DNA of 64,000 nt from Fodinibius sediminis (GCF_900182555.1 NZ_FXTH01000005.1:62001-126000), one strand, 5' to 3'. Shown: positions 48,865 through 58,236, counted from the first letter of the stretch. Program-made: numbers and translations. Notes: generated from the letters alone by a model not told the origin.

Positions 48865-51099
48865 TTATCGCAGATTCAGGCGCATACCAGCGGCAAATGT
48901 GCGGCCCACCATTGGACCCCAGCTGTAGATGGTGTCAAATTGTGGACCGAATGGAGCATCGGCACCAACCAACGGACTGCCCTGGGTATAATTGAATAGG
49001 TTCTCGACCGAAAGGTATGCTTCAAACCCAAGGCCCCGGGCATTGTTAACGTTCGCGAACTCTCTGGTAAGCTTGATATCGTGGGTGGTATATGCTGGCG
49101 ACCAGCGATCACGGCCGAAACCTTTAACATAGCTGTCAGGCATGCGTTTCGATCCGACCAGGCTGCCGCTATATCCTATAGACAGCTTAACAGCCTTGAT
49201 ATTGTACGATGCCCCAAAGGCTCCGATATATTTGGGCGCATAGGCCAGGGCCTGCCGCCGGCTGTCTTCCTTGGTAAAAACATTCATGAGCGTAAAGCTG
49301 GCGTTATAACTCAGTGGGAAAAGGGTAAAATTTTGATCCAGGTCAACTGAGAAACCACGACTGACGGAAAAGCCATCCAGGTTTTCGTACACAATGAGGT
49401 TGGGATCCTGATCATAATCCGGGATAATTTTGTTTGAAAAGCGGGTATAGAAACCGTCTAGCGTTAGTGTCAGTGGATTGGAGTCCAGCCTAAAAATATG
49501 TTCCAGGCTCACCGTAATACTATGGGAACGTTCAGGTTCCAAGTTCTCAGAAAAGACTACTTCTCGCGAGCCGGTGAGGGCCGCGTGGTCTTCCGTAAAA
49601 ACATTTACCACCCTGAAACCGGTGCCTGTGGCCATCCGGAGCGTAGTGTAGGCACCGGGACGATATTTTAGTGACAGTCGCGGGGCGGTGACGAATCCAT
49701 GTTCGCTGTGATGATCCAGCCGAATCCCGCCCAGCAGTGTGAGAGTCTTCAATGTGACTTCGGCCTGGCTGAATATACCCGGAATGAGACGGCGGTCCGG
49801 GCCTCGCGCCGTAGCCGGGGTGTTGTCATTATAATACTCGTAGCGGGCGGTAGCGCCGGCCAGAAGCACCATAAGTTCAGAAAGCGGCTGGGTCCAGGTT
49901 GCCTGGCCAAAGGCAATACGCTGGGTTGCAACATACGGGGTGGGCCCGTAATAGCTGTCCTGGTGGTGATGGGTTATTGCACTGCTGATACGAAGATTCT
50001 GGTCCAGGCCAGCCGGGAAATAATTCCCCAGCAGTTCAAAACGACGCGTATCGATGGATTCGCCGTAGATCTCATTTGAACCGCGGAGATCGTCGGAATA
50101 GGCCCGAACACCCCCTGTTCGATTTTCATCGTAAATTTTTGCCGCCACATTCATCCGCTCGCTGCCATTGGATCCCAGCAGGGTCCCCTTTCCAAAAAAA
50201 GAGAACCGTGATCGTTTGGCGGTATCATTGAAGAGATCAGCATTTTTATCCCTGAAGCGCTCCATTCGCAGTATATTGCCGCTGATAAAACTTTTAAATC
50301 GATCAGTCTTGGGCGAAGCGGCAAGATTTATATTGGTTTCGGAGGTACTTTTGGCATATACGTCGGAAACCAGTGAGGGAGTGTTTGCAGGATCTTTTGT
50401 AATGATATTCACCACGCCTCCGAGGGCCTGCGTACCATAGAGAGTGGACTGCGGTCCCTTGATAACCTCCACCTGGTCGATGATGGATGGACTTATTCCA
50501 TTCAGCCCATAGACGGAGGCCAGTGCTCCCATGACGGGCATGCCGTCGATCAGTACCGCTGTATTGGGACCTTCAACGCCATTGATCCGTATGGCATTGG
50601 TGCCGCAGACACCACAATTCAGCTGGGTGGAAAGACCATTGACCTGATCAATAAGATCCATGATGTTTGAACTCATACGACCCTGTTCCAGCCGACGAGG
50701 AGATATGACCGATACTTTGACCGGGGAATCCTTGACAAAGGTTTCTCTCATGGTACCGGTGACAACAACCTCACCAAGCTTTTCTATTTTGGGCTTAAGA
50801 GGGATCTGTAACCTCCGTTCTTCGCCGGCCCGGATGGTCACCAGCTGACGATGTGTGTGATACCCTACAGTCGAAACGACCAGGGTATAGGAGCCCGGTT
50901 TAATATTATCGATGAGGAAGATGCCGCTGCTGTCAGTGGTAGTTCCTCGCTGGATATTTTGCAGTGCTACATTCACCCCGTTTATGGGAGTTCCATCGTC
51001 GATTACAACTCCCCGGATCTCACCGTTTTGCTCCTGGGCTGATAAGGACTGGGGGAAGAATGTCAGGGAGATGAAGAGAATAACAGGTAAAATTGCCAT
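48865..51099 (-). CDS. TonB-dependent outer-membrane receptor with CarboxypepD-like domain
   Basis: A 744-residue receptor with signal peptide (LSAQEQ), an N-terminal carboxypeptidase-D-regulatory-like domain (IRGVVIDDGTPINGVNVALQNIQRGTTTDSSGIF split over residues 30-100), a plug domain with NCGVCGTNAIRINGVEG and YGLNGISPSIIDQVEVIKGPQSTLYGTQALGGVVNI, and a C-terminal beta-barrel ending in MRLNLR. Two TTTAG-N6-CTAAA palindromes lie 16 and 56 bases upstream, implying metal repression and a metal-chelate or heme substrate. The thioredoxin gene follows. Confidence 0.93.
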   Translation of the reverse strand: MAILPVILFISLTFFPQSLSAQEQNGEIRGVVIDDGTPINGVNVALQNIQRGTTTDSSGIFLIDNIKPGSYTLVVSTVGYHTHRQLVTIRAGEERRLQIPLKPKIEKLGEVVVTGTMRETFVKDSPVKVSVISPRRLEQGRMSSNIMDLIDQVNGLSTQLNCGVCGTNAIRINGVEGPNTAVLIDGMPVMGALASVYGLNGISPSIIDQVEVIKGPQSTLYGTQALGGVVNIITKDPANTPSLVSDVYAKSTSETNINLAASPKTDRFKSFISGNILRMERFRDKNADLFNDTAKRSRFSFFGKGTLLGSNGSERMNVAAKIYDENRTGGVRAYSDDLRGSNEIYGESIDTRRFELLGNYFPAGLDQNLRISSAITHHHQDSYYGPTPYVATQRIAFGQATWTQPLSELMVLLAGATARYEYYNDNTPATARGPDRRLIPGIFSQAEVTLKTLTLLGGIRLDHHSEHGFVTAPRLSLKYRPGAYTTLRMATGTGFRVVNVFTEDHAALTGSREVVFSENLEPERSHSITVSLEHIFRLDSNPLTLTLDGFYTRFSNKIIPDYDQDPNLIVYENLDGFSVSRGFSVDLDQNFTLFPLSYNASFTLMNVFTKEDSRRQALAYAPKYIGAFGASYNIKAVKLSIGYSGSLVGSKRMPDSYVKGFGRDRWSPAYTTHDIKLTREFANVNNARGLGFEAYLSVENLFNYTQGSPLVGADAPFGPQFDTIYSWGPMVGRTFAAGMRLNLR

Positions 51100-51114
51100 A
51101 AGACTAATTATATA

Positions 51115-51130
51115 TTTAGCTTAATCTAAA
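51115..51130 (-). promoter_or_regulatory. DtxR/MntR-type operator palindrome 1
   Basis: Perfect palindromic arms TTTAG and CTAAA separated by 6 bp (TTTAGCTTAATCTAAA), 16 bases upstream of the TonB receptor ATG. Matches the general form of DtxR-family boxes. Assignment to the regulator at 47668 is inferred. Confidence 0.6.
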
Positions 51131-51154
51131 TATAAAGGTATGGCTACTTTATTA

Positions 51155-51170
51155 TTTAGTCAAGGCTAAA
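51155..51170 (-). promoter_or_regulatory. DtxR/MntR-type operator palindrome 2
   Basis: Second TTTAG-N6-CTAAA palindrome (TTTAGTCAAGGCTAAA), exactly 40 bp from the first, about four helical turns. Both flank the likely promoter of the TonB receptor. Confidence 0.6.
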
Positions 51171-51276
51171 ATAGATACTAAGGCCCGGGACAGGGCATGA
51201 ACGGGCAAAAGGCCGCCTCATTCAGGGAGGATGAGCAGCGGCTGCATTGATGAGGCTGTCGACAGTCTGTTTATAA

Positions 51277-52497
51277 TTATGCCGGTACCCCTTCTTCTGG
51301 TGTGGCGGGCTGTTTTCTTCGTTCTCCAACCCGTCTTTCACGGCTCCTGGACCGTTTCCGGCGATCCCACCAGATAATGAATCCGGTAACAGGCAAACTG
51401 CCGCATACAAGGCTGGCAAAAAAAGCGATGATCTTTCCCGGGAGTCCGCCTATGGCACCTACATGGATATCATAATTCATGGCCACAAGTTTTTCGCCGC
51501 TGTCTTTTTCTTGATAGCTGTTGGCAGCCAGCAGGCTGCCGGAATATTGGTCAAACTGAAGAGTGCTCCGGTTGTAATAGGTCTGACCGTCGGGACGTAC
51601 GGTGGCCTGAATAGTTCCCTGCGAATCAGTCGGTGCTGTAAAAGTAATAGAATAGGCTTCGGGATATTCACGCCATGTTCTGGAATAGGCCTTATTCAAG
51701 GCGGATAAAGCTTTTCCGTCTTCAGGAACGGATGAAACAACTTTTTGGGAGGAGACAGGGGGGAGGTTATATGTTCCACTGCCAAGGAAATGGAGACTCT
51801 TTTGAACAAAAGGGAAATACCAGTAAAGTCCGGTGAAGGCGATGATGAGGCTGATTGCCAGGAAATAGAACCCCAGTACATTGTGCAGGTCATAGTTGAT
51901 GCGCCGCCAGGTTGACCCCCATTTTATTTTAAAGCTCTTCTTCTTACCGATCCTGTTCCACCTCTTGGGCCACCACAGTATTATACCGCTGATGAGCAGT
52001 ATGATAAATAGCACCGTACTCCAGACGATGATGGGTTGACCGACCGGGGTGGCCAGCAGCAAGCTCCAGTGGATGCCTTTGACAACCTGGAAGAAATCAT
52101 TTTTCTCATTGATGATGCCTTCAACTTCGCCATTATAAGGATTGATATAGGCAGTCTTGTACACTTCCATCGACCCGAAGTAAGTCCAGGAATCCAGGCC
52201 GCCCTTGTAGAGCATGGCCGACCAGTTACGCCCCGGATCCTTGTGGGTGGTTATGCCGAAGGGCAGATGATCGACATTTAACGCATCCGCTGCGTTTTCC
52301 TGGAGCTGGTCGATTGGCAGTGTTTGCCGGCCTGCGGGAATCTCATCCGCGAAATAGATGTCTTCATGAAGCCAGGTCGAAATTTCCTCCTGGAAAACAA
52401 ACAGGCAGCCCGTGATACTCAGTGTAAGTACTACCAGGCCGGTGATGAGACCGACCCAGCGATGCAGCAATAAAACAACGTCTTTGAATGAAGTCAT
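51277..52497 (-). CDS. PepSY-associated TM helix family protein
   Basis: A 406-residue inner-membrane protein of four helices, at about 10-35 (LHRWVGLITGLVVLTLSITGCLF), 155-180 (IVWSTVLFIILLISGIILWW), 210-235 (FYFLAISLIIAFTGLYWYF) and 355-380. The large loop between helices 1 and 2 holds PepSY-type segments. The family neighbours siderophore receptors and is thought to reduce or release iron from siderophores in the periplasm. Here its upstream partner is a decayed TonB receptor. It lies between the TonB receptor and that remnant, all on the minus strand. Confidence 0.9.
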   Translation of the reverse strand: MTSFKDVVLLLHRWVGLITGLVVLTLSITGCLFVFQEEISTWLHEDIYFADEIPAGRQTLPIDQLQENAADALNVDHLPFGITTHKDPGRNWSAMLYKGGLDSWTYFGSMEVYKTAYINPYNGEVEGIINEKNDFFQVVKGIHWSLLLATPVGQPIIVWSTVLFIILLISGIILWWPKRWNRIGKKKSFKIKWGSTWRRINYDLHNVLGFYFLAISLIIAFTGLYWYFPFVQKSLHFLGSGTYNLPPVSSQKVVSSVPEDGKALSALNKAYSRTWREYPEAYSITFTAPTDSQGTIQATVRPDGQTYYNRSTLQFDQYSGSLLAANSYQEKDSGEKLVAMNYDIHVGAIGGLPGKIIAFFASLVCGSLPVTGFIIWWDRRKRSRSRERRVGERRKQPATPEEGVPA

Positions 52498-52510
52498 GGG
52501 TAATTTGAAT

Positions 52511-52941
52511 TTATAAGTAAAACAGCGGTGATATTACGGGCTTTTGAACAGTTCGACATCTGTTAGGCTGGCGGGACCATGAGTACCACTGGTCAAGGAT
52601 GACGGGTCGTTGAACATGTCTGCTGTACAGGGAATTCCCGAATGGAACAGCAGCCGTCTCCACGGGCATGGATGTTCGCTGGTTGGGGCAGTCGATGCCG
52701 GAGACCACCCGGAGTAAACACCGGCTGGTATGTTTTTCAGGGTATAGTAGCCCAGGGCATCGCTGAGGCTTCCGCACCGGGTGTCTTCGGAGTGGAGGTT
52801 GATATCCGGTATCGGTTTCCAGTCGGTCTTTATCACCCGGCCCTGTATGGTACCCGTCTGTGCCAGGTCCTCTCCTCCCAACAGAAGTACAAAAGTGAGC
52901 GTAGATAGCGATTGGGTGACTGTTTGCTGACTGCTGTTCAC
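52511..52941 (-). pseudogene. Decayed TonB-receptor 5' end (CarboxypepD-like domain) next to the PepSY gene
   Basis: A signal-peptide-like start and the first part of a carboxypeptidase-regulatory-like domain are readable (GTIQGRVIKTDWKPIPD; GYYTLKNIPAGVYS). The frame then shifts, and the continuation VVSGIDCPNQRTSMPVETAAVPF is found in another frame. The plug and the whole barrel are gone, and the rest is scrambled to a stop 13 bases before the PepSY start. Receptor-PepSY gene pairs are common, so this looks like a deletion and frameshift remnant of the cognate receptor. It could still give a short exported peptide. Confidence 0.7.
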
Positions 52942-53007
52942 TGGTATTATGAAGTTGGCACTGTTGGGATGTATGCTGGGTAAGGCAAACGGTTTATTTG
53001 ACTTTTA

Positions 53008-53060
53008 TTTAGACTGTTTTTAAATAAAGGGCTGTAAATATAATTTATATTGAGTCTAAA
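53008..53060. promoter_or_regulatory. Degenerate DtxR-type half-sites upstream of the PepSY unit
   Basis: TTTAGAC at 53008 and GTCTAAAT at 53054-53061 are single good half-boxes of the motif seen at 51115-51170; each lacks a clean second arm at N6. They lie between the decayed receptor and the divergent IS1595-like gene (gap 52942-53151) and may mark the same regulon. Confidence 0.35.
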
Positions 53061-53151
53061 TGGCAAGTTTTGACTCAAATATTCATGAAGGTCGTGGTTC
53101 CCCGTACCGAAAGGGATGGGGTCTTGACTGGAACAGTTATTTTATTTTTTA

Positions 53152-53763
53152 GTGACATCATGGTATGCAATGAATAATAAATACGTTAATCGTTCAAAAA
53201 TATCAGAGGCAAAATTTCGGGAATTGGTCAGGCTTTTTGCCCTCGATTTGACAGCTACACAGATAGCCGGGCTTTCAGGCTTAAACCGTAATACGGTAAA
53301 CCGCTATATAAAAGCCATCCGAAGACGTATCGCAGAGTATTGCAGGGTGGTGGCGCCGGTGTCGTTTTCATCGGAGGTCATGCCGGATATTCAGGAGTGC
53401 AAAGAAATTACTATTCTGGGCATCTGCGAAAAGGAAGGGGTGGTTTATACTTCCTTTTACAGCGATGAGAAGCAATTGCAAAAAGCCGAAGTACGGGACT
53501 GCCTGGATATGATAGTATATTTGGATAACGGTCAGCAGTATTGGATGACGGATCGAGCCACTATTCAGGAAGAGGATAGTTTAAAAGTCAACTGTATTGA
53601 CGGCTTTCGCGGATTTCTGAAATCAAGGCTTGAGAAGTTTAAAGGAATTCATTCCCATACCTGTTATTTGCACATGAAGGAATCGGAGTTTCGCTATAAT
53701 AATCCCAAGAATGAACTGTACCACCTGATATTAAAAATTATACGCAGTCATCCCCTCTTTTAG
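53152..53763 (+). CDS. IS1595-like transposase-derived protein without catalytic signature
   Basis: A 203-residue intact frame. The N terminus is a transposase-type helix-turn-helix (DLTATQIAGLSGLNRNTVNRYIKAIRRRIAEYC) and the C-terminal third matches the ISXO2/IS1595 tail (FLKSRLEKFKGIHSHTCYLHMKESEFRYNN). The middle, where IS1595 transposases carry LDESYFG, HTDGWxxY and NGIESFW, reads SSEVMPD, LDNGQQYWM and NCIDGFRG, so the catalytic acids look lost. The frame is not broken, and no terminal inverted repeats were seen. A domesticated DNA-binding protein or a very old IS copy are both possible. Start 53152 gives MTSWYAMNNKYVNRS; the Met at codon 7 (53170) is the better match to family starts. 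Confidence 0.7.
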   Translation: MTSWYAMNNKYVNRSKISEAKFRELVRLFALDLTATQIAGLSGLNRNTVNRYIKAIRRRIAEYCRVVAPVSFSSEVMPDIQECKEITILGICEKEGVVYTSFYSDEKQLQKAEVRDCLDMIVYLDNGQQYWMTDRATIQEEDSLKVNCIDGFRGFLKSRLEKFKGIHSHTCYLHMKESEFRYNNPKNELYHLILKIIRSHPLF

Positions 53764-53907
53764 TCAAGTCCGCCTGCTTCTACCAGCCGGGAACTAGGAC
53801 ACATCAGGAGAATGAACATGATGATCAGGCAACGAGCAGGACGAGGCATGTCACATACTGCCGAGGGCAACTCCGCACAATCTTCATGACGAGCACGCAT
53901 AAATAAA

Positions 53908-53929
53908 CCTGCCCGGAGGCCCGGGCAGG
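53908..53929 (-). terminator. Terminator hairpin after the heme-binding lipoprotein
   Basis: Perfect 9-bp stem CCTGCCCGG/CCGGGCAGG with a 4-base loop, followed on the minus strand by a T-rich TTTATTT, within about 30 bases of the gene stop. Nothing else was found between 53764 and 53955. Confidence 0.75.
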
Positions 53930-53955
53930 CATAAAACATGCAGGATCAATGGTAT

Positions 53956-56900
53956 TTATTCATTCCTCTTTTTTAATGTGGAGAGGAATTCGATCATGTC
54001 GCGAATTTGATCTTTTTCCAGGATGGTTCCCATGGGGGGCATACTGGATGGGGCCGTCCTCTGTTCTTTGATAGTGTTTTTTTCAATTTTACGGGTGGTG
54101 CCGTCCGCCGATTGCAGGGTCAGCATATCTTCGGTCTCTTCCTGAACAATACCGCTTAATTGTTCTCCGTCTTTCAGTGTGACGGTTACGGTTCCGAAAC
54201 CCGGCGCGATGCGGGCCCCGGGATCCAGCAGTGCCTCCAACATCTGTTCACGATTCAGGGTTGAGCCTATGTCGGCCAAGTCAGGGCCAACTGTTCCACC
54301 GTTTCCGCCAACCGCATGGCAGCGCATACACTGGGCAGCCTCATGCCGGAAGAGCAGCTGACGTCCGTTTTCGGCATTACCGCCGTACAGCAGTTCCCGG
54401 TTGGATGCAACCACGTCGTCCGATGACGTTGATGCCTCGTATTTTTTGAGCTGACGGGCGAGTTCTTCTGAATTATTGCTTTTTGCTGCCATAATGAGAT
54501 CAAGCTGCAGTTCCGGTGGATAATTCCCTTCGCTGAGTTTGGTGAGTTCCTGTGCAATGAGGTCGTTGGCCGGGGCAGAGTGCATCTCCCCCAGGGTTTC
54601 CAGCACTACCTGCTGTTCACTGGGTGCTCCCTCGCCCAGCACAGAGGAAAGAAGGTCTGTGATCTGCTGGTCAGTCAGATCCAGCGTCGGCGCCATGGCC
54701 AGTGCGGTCATGCGTACTTGTTCATCCTGGTCGCTCAAGGCCGTCTGAATGGCTTCCTCAATTTGACTGAAGTCCATCGTTTCCAATCCTTTGAGGGCGG
54801 CAACGCGCACCCGGGGTGAAGTATCATCCTGAAGGTGGGCAAAAAGGCGGTCAATAGCGTCGCGGTAGTTCAAATTACTGATTGCCTGGATAGCAGCAAC
54901 CCTGATCGGGGCGCTCTGCGCATTCAGCAATGGGTCCACAATCATCGCAAGGGCATCTCGCGCATGTTCCGGGTTCAATTCGGGTTTACCGCGATAACGT
55001 CCGGTCACGCGATCGAGCTGTGGCGGGTTTGACCAGACGCCGAGGGTAGCCACCGCTTCTATTCTCATGGAGTCGGGAGCTTCCTGCCGAACCGCATAAT
55101 TGGCCAGTCGTTCGGTTGCTTCTGCTCCACCCGTTCGAAGATTGGCATTGATGGCCCGCCGGATCAGCGCATCGTTGGAAAAGGAGGTTTCGTCCAGCAG
55201 CAGTGCCAGATCCGGCAGAGCTTCATTAATAGACCAGTCATCATTGATGGCCCGGGCTGCTTCAGTAACTATATATTCATCCTCATCATCCAGGAAGCGG
55301 GCAACGCCGGGGTGTTCCATTCTTCGAAGGGCTACGACCGCTGCAATGCGCAGCGCCCGGGAAGGGCTGTTTTCAAGGGCCGTAATGGCATCCGCATTGC
55401 CTATCTGGGCCAGAGCAAGCGTACCGGCATGGCGGAGGTATACATCCTCGTCGTTGTTGGCTTCCAGCATGGCAATAATCGGTTCTGTAGCCTGCTGATA
55501 TCCTATTTCTCCAAGTGCCTGGGCAGCAAAAAAACGGGGACGGGCTTCTTCATCCTCCAGCAGTGTTACCAGCTGCCGGGCTGCCGGTGCGTACTGGACA
55601 TCCCCCAGTACTTTGGCCGCTTGTGCCCGGACTTCGGGATCATCATCCCCGAGCAGTCCGATTAGTGCTTCGGCATGATCGGCATTTGTTCGCGCCAGCT
55701 GGCCAATGCCCCAGATGCCGTGCAGACGCGCCAGCTGTTCACCGGTCTCAATAGCTTCTTTCAGAACAGACGCACCCGCGTTGCCCCGTTCTGCCAGTTC
55801 AAACTGGGCTTTCATGCGGACACGCATGTCCTGGTGTCCCAGCAGCCCGGCAAGTTCCTTCCCGGAATGGGAAGAAAAATCCTCTGCTAAAATCTGCTTG
55901 GTTTCTTGTCGAATCTGGGCATCGGCTGTCTCCGGGGTGTCCAGTTTCCAGATTCGGCCCTTGTTTTTTGTTTTCCAGCCCTCAATCCAGTCGGCAAAAT
56001 ACAGAGCGCCATCCGGCCCGAAATCGAGGCCGGTAGCCAGGATGCCCTGTTCAACCACCTCGTCCGTCTTAAGGTCAAAGCCCGCTCCATTTTGTTCAAG
56101 AGTAAAGGCATGAATGCGGGAGCTGGCGGTGGAGCCTGTATACTCGGCTACAAAGAAATGGTCCTTCCATTGTTCACTCAGAGCTGTGCCGGGATTGTAG
56201 GCCATGCCGGCCGGTCCGTTGTGGTAGTTTGCAATGGGAGGGATGAAATAGGCAGCCTGTCCTTCATGGCGTGGTTTGTACATCTTTTCGTCCATCCACA
56301 CCTTGTAATCGTTGTTGTTCGGGTCATCATATTTGCCAAACTGCCAGTTGTGCCGCCAGCCCGTGTCCGATCCTTTCACGAGATAGACGAGCCGCTCTGA
56401 TTCGCCGGGATGATCACCGTCATTGTCAACACTCACCAGGTTGCCATACTTGTCAAACGAAAATTCAAAGGTGTTGCGCACGCCCATGGCAAAAATTTCA
56501 AAGTTGCTTCCATCCGGATCGCTGCGGGCGATGATTCCCCGGTTAGGGTATTTCCAGTGTTTGCCGTTTGGTCCCTTGCCATTGAACCCGATATCGCCAA
56601 TGCCCCAGTAAATACGTCCATCGGGACCATAGGTGGCTCCCGACATGCCGTGGCCACTGAAACCGATATGTACGCCGTAACCATGACTGATGGTTTCCTT
56701 CTCATCGGCCATCCCGTCATCATTGGTATCCCTGAGGCGCCACATGTCTGGAGCTACCCCAACATAGACATTATCCTGAAACGAGAGGATAGCGCCGGCG
56801 ACATCGGTAACCTCGGAATGAAAATCCTCAATGAACAATTGGGACTGATCAGCGACGCCATCGTCATTCAGGTCTTCAACCCGGTATACCTTTTCTTTTT

Positions 56901-57387
56901 GTACGGTCAGGTCCTTCCAGTCGTGGGAGCCGTCTTCATTACGGTCCGGGAGCCAGTCCTTGTTGTTTTCACTCCGTTCCGGCGACAGCTCACGATGCAA
57001 AAAGTCCCTGCGGTCCTCTACCGTGCTCCAGGTCATGGCCTCATCCATCCAGTTTCGGTGATCACGGATATCAAATTCGGAGCTCCAGCTTCGGGTGGTA
57101 TTGGTTACAAACAGCCGCCCCTTGTTGTCAATGTCCAAGCCCACGGGATCAATAATCAGTTCCTCGGAGGCCCAGAGATTAAGCTCCACACCCTCGGCCA
57201 GCTCAACAGGCACTTCTTTTTCAATATTCGCTGCTATTTCTGCAGCTTTCTGAGGCTTAAGGGTGTTGATTTCTTTTTTTGGTGGCTCTTTGCCGCTGCA
57301 GCCTGCCAGGATAAGCAGAAACAGGGCCGGCAAAAGGCCGGTGTTAATTCGGGAGAGCAGTCGTTGGAACAGGTTAGAGTGATGCAT
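53956..57387 (-). CDS. PVC-type heme-binding dehydrogenase lipoprotein with HEAT repeats and cytochrome c
   Basis: About 1143 residues. A lipobox (LLILAGC) is followed by a six-bladed-propeller-like PVC heme-binding dehydrogenase domain (about 60-490; GHGMSGATYGPDGRIYWGIGDIGF; GVRNTFEFSFDKYGNLVSVDNDGDHPGE). A long HEAT-repeat tract (about 510-960, e.g. GDDDPEVRAQAAKVLGD) and a C-terminal cytochrome c domain with CMRCH near residue 1020 follow. Members are thought to oxidise sugars or alcohols in the periplasm. The Met at 57387 begins a normal signal sequence; the in-frame ATG at 57450 would add 21 residues. Confidence 0.9.
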   Translation of the reverse strand: MHHSNLFQRLLSRINTGLLPALFLLILAGCSGKEPPKKEINTLKPQKAAEIAANIEKEVPVELAEGVELNLWASEELIIDPVGLDIDNKGRLFVTNTTRSWSSEFDIRDHRNWMDEAMTWSTVEDRRDFLHRELSPERSENNKDWLPDRNEDGSHDWKDLTVQKEKVYRVEDLNDDGVADQSQLFIEDFHSEVTDVAGAILSFQDNVYVGVAPDMWRLRDTNDDGMADEKETISHGYGVHIGFSGHGMSGATYGPDGRIYWGIGDIGFNGKGPNGKHWKYPNRGIIARSDPDGSNFEIFAMGVRNTFEFSFDKYGNLVSVDNDGDHPGESERLVYLVKGSDTGWRHNWQFGKYDDPNNNDYKVWMDEKMYKPRHEGQAAYFIPPIANYHNGPAGMAYNPGTALSEQWKDHFFVAEYTGSTASSRIHAFTLEQNGAGFDLKTDEVVEQGILATGLDFGPDGALYFADWIEGWKTKNKGRIWKLDTPETADAQIRQETKQILAEDFSSHSGKELAGLLGHQDMRVRMKAQFELAERGNAGASVLKEAIETGEQLARLHGIWGIGQLARTNADHAEALIGLLGDDDPEVRAQAAKVLGDVQYAPAARQLVTLLEDEEARPRFFAAQALGEIGYQQATEPIIAMLEANNDEDVYLRHAGTLALAQIGNADAITALENSPSRALRIAAVVALRRMEHPGVARFLDDEDEYIVTEAARAINDDWSINEALPDLALLLDETSFSNDALIRRAINANLRTGGAEATERLANYAVRQEAPDSMRIEAVATLGVWSNPPQLDRVTGRYRGKPELNPEHARDALAMIVDPLLNAQSAPIRVAAIQAISNLNYRDAIDRLFAHLQDDTSPRVRVAALKGLETMDFSQIEEAIQTALSDQDEQVRMTALAMAPTLDLTDQQITDLLSSVLGEGAPSEQQVVLETLGEMHSAPANDLIAQELTKLSEGNYPPELQLDLIMAAKSNNSEELARQLKKYEASTSSDDVVASNRELLYGGNAENGRQLLFRHEAAQCMRCHAVGGNGGTVGPDLADIGSTLNREQMLEALLDPGARIAPGFGTVTVTLKDGEQLSGIVQEETEDMLTLQSADGTTRKIEKNTIKEQRTAPSSMPPMGTILEKDQIRDMIEFLSTLKKRNE

Positions 57388-57619
57388 TTCTGTTTTCAGC
57401 AAATTAGGTTTTGTGCTCGATTTCGGATACAATAAATAACAATTTATCAATCATAGCAATTAGATGTTTCCCTTTTTGCGTTCCTTCTAAAAACCGGTCA
57501 TCATGGATGGCGGAGGGGAACTATCCCGGAGGCTCTGGATTAAATTCTTTGGCAAGTTACGGCAGAATGATATTTTATCCAGGGCTTGTATTATTATACT
57601 CAATCAGAATTACCGTGAG

Positions 57620-58210
57620 ATGTCCCGTTCCGAAAAAGTAATCCTGAATATTAAGAATATGGTATGTCCGCGCTGCATCATGGTAGTGCGTGATACGCTG
57701 AGTGAAATGGGATTCATGATTGAAGAGATCAGCCTGGGTAAAGCGGTTGTAAGAGCAGACGATTCCGTATCCATGGAACAAGTGGATGAAAAACTTAAGG
57801 AATACGGCTTCGAGCTGATCCGGGGCAGGCACCAGCAGCTGGTGGAACAGATTAAAACGCTGTTGATACGCTACGTTAAGGATTTGGAGCATTCGGAGGA
57901 AACACCGAAACTTTCCGACTACCTGTCAGCCAACCTGCATCAGAACTATTCGTCACTGAGTTCCGCCTTTTCCGAAAGGGAGGAAACCACTATTGAAAAG
58001 TACCTCATCTTCCTAAAAATAGAGCGGGTCAAAGAGCTGCTCTCCTACGGTGAAATGACGCTGAGCGAAATAGCCTATCAGCTCAATTACAGCAGTGTAG
58101 CCTATCTCTCCAATCAGTTTAAGCAGACGACCGGCATGTCGGTTACGGACTATAAAAAAGCCAGTGACTCCTTCCGTAAATCGCTGGATGATGTCGATGA
58201 AACCGAATAG
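57620..58210 (+). CDS. HMA-AraC fusion transcriptional regulator, copper-module activator candidate
   Basis: About 196 residues. An N-terminal ferredoxin-like metal domain has the CxxC motif NMVCPRCIMVV (Cys16, Cys19), and the C-terminal half is an AraC/XylS helix-turn-helix pair (FLKIERVKELLSYGEMTLSEIAYQLNYSSVAYLSNQFKQTTG). Similar fusions occur widely in Bacteroidota next to copper genes. The gene immediately precedes the CopZ-like and CopA genes. A direct repeat suited to AraC binding lies between it and copZ. The ATG at 57620 is chosen because it starts the metal domain; an in-frame upstream ATG at 57503 would add 39 unconserved residues. Confidence 0.85.
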   Translation: MSRSEKVILNIKNMVCPRCIMVVRDTLSEMGFMIEEISLGKAVVRADDSVSMEQVDEKLKEYGFELIRGRHQQLVEQIKTLLIRYVKDLEHSEETPKLSDYLSANLHQNYSSLSSAFSEREETTIEKYLIFLKIERVKELLSYGEMTLSEIAYQLNYSSVAYLSNQFKQTTGMSVTDYKKASDSFRKSLDDVDETE

Positions 58211-58236
58211 GGGCATCGAATTACCTCCCTCGTAAA

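Noticed and set aside
53090-53955. Terminal inverted repeats of an insertion sequence around the IS1595-like gene
   Set aside because: No matching inverted ends or target duplication could be seen on either side.
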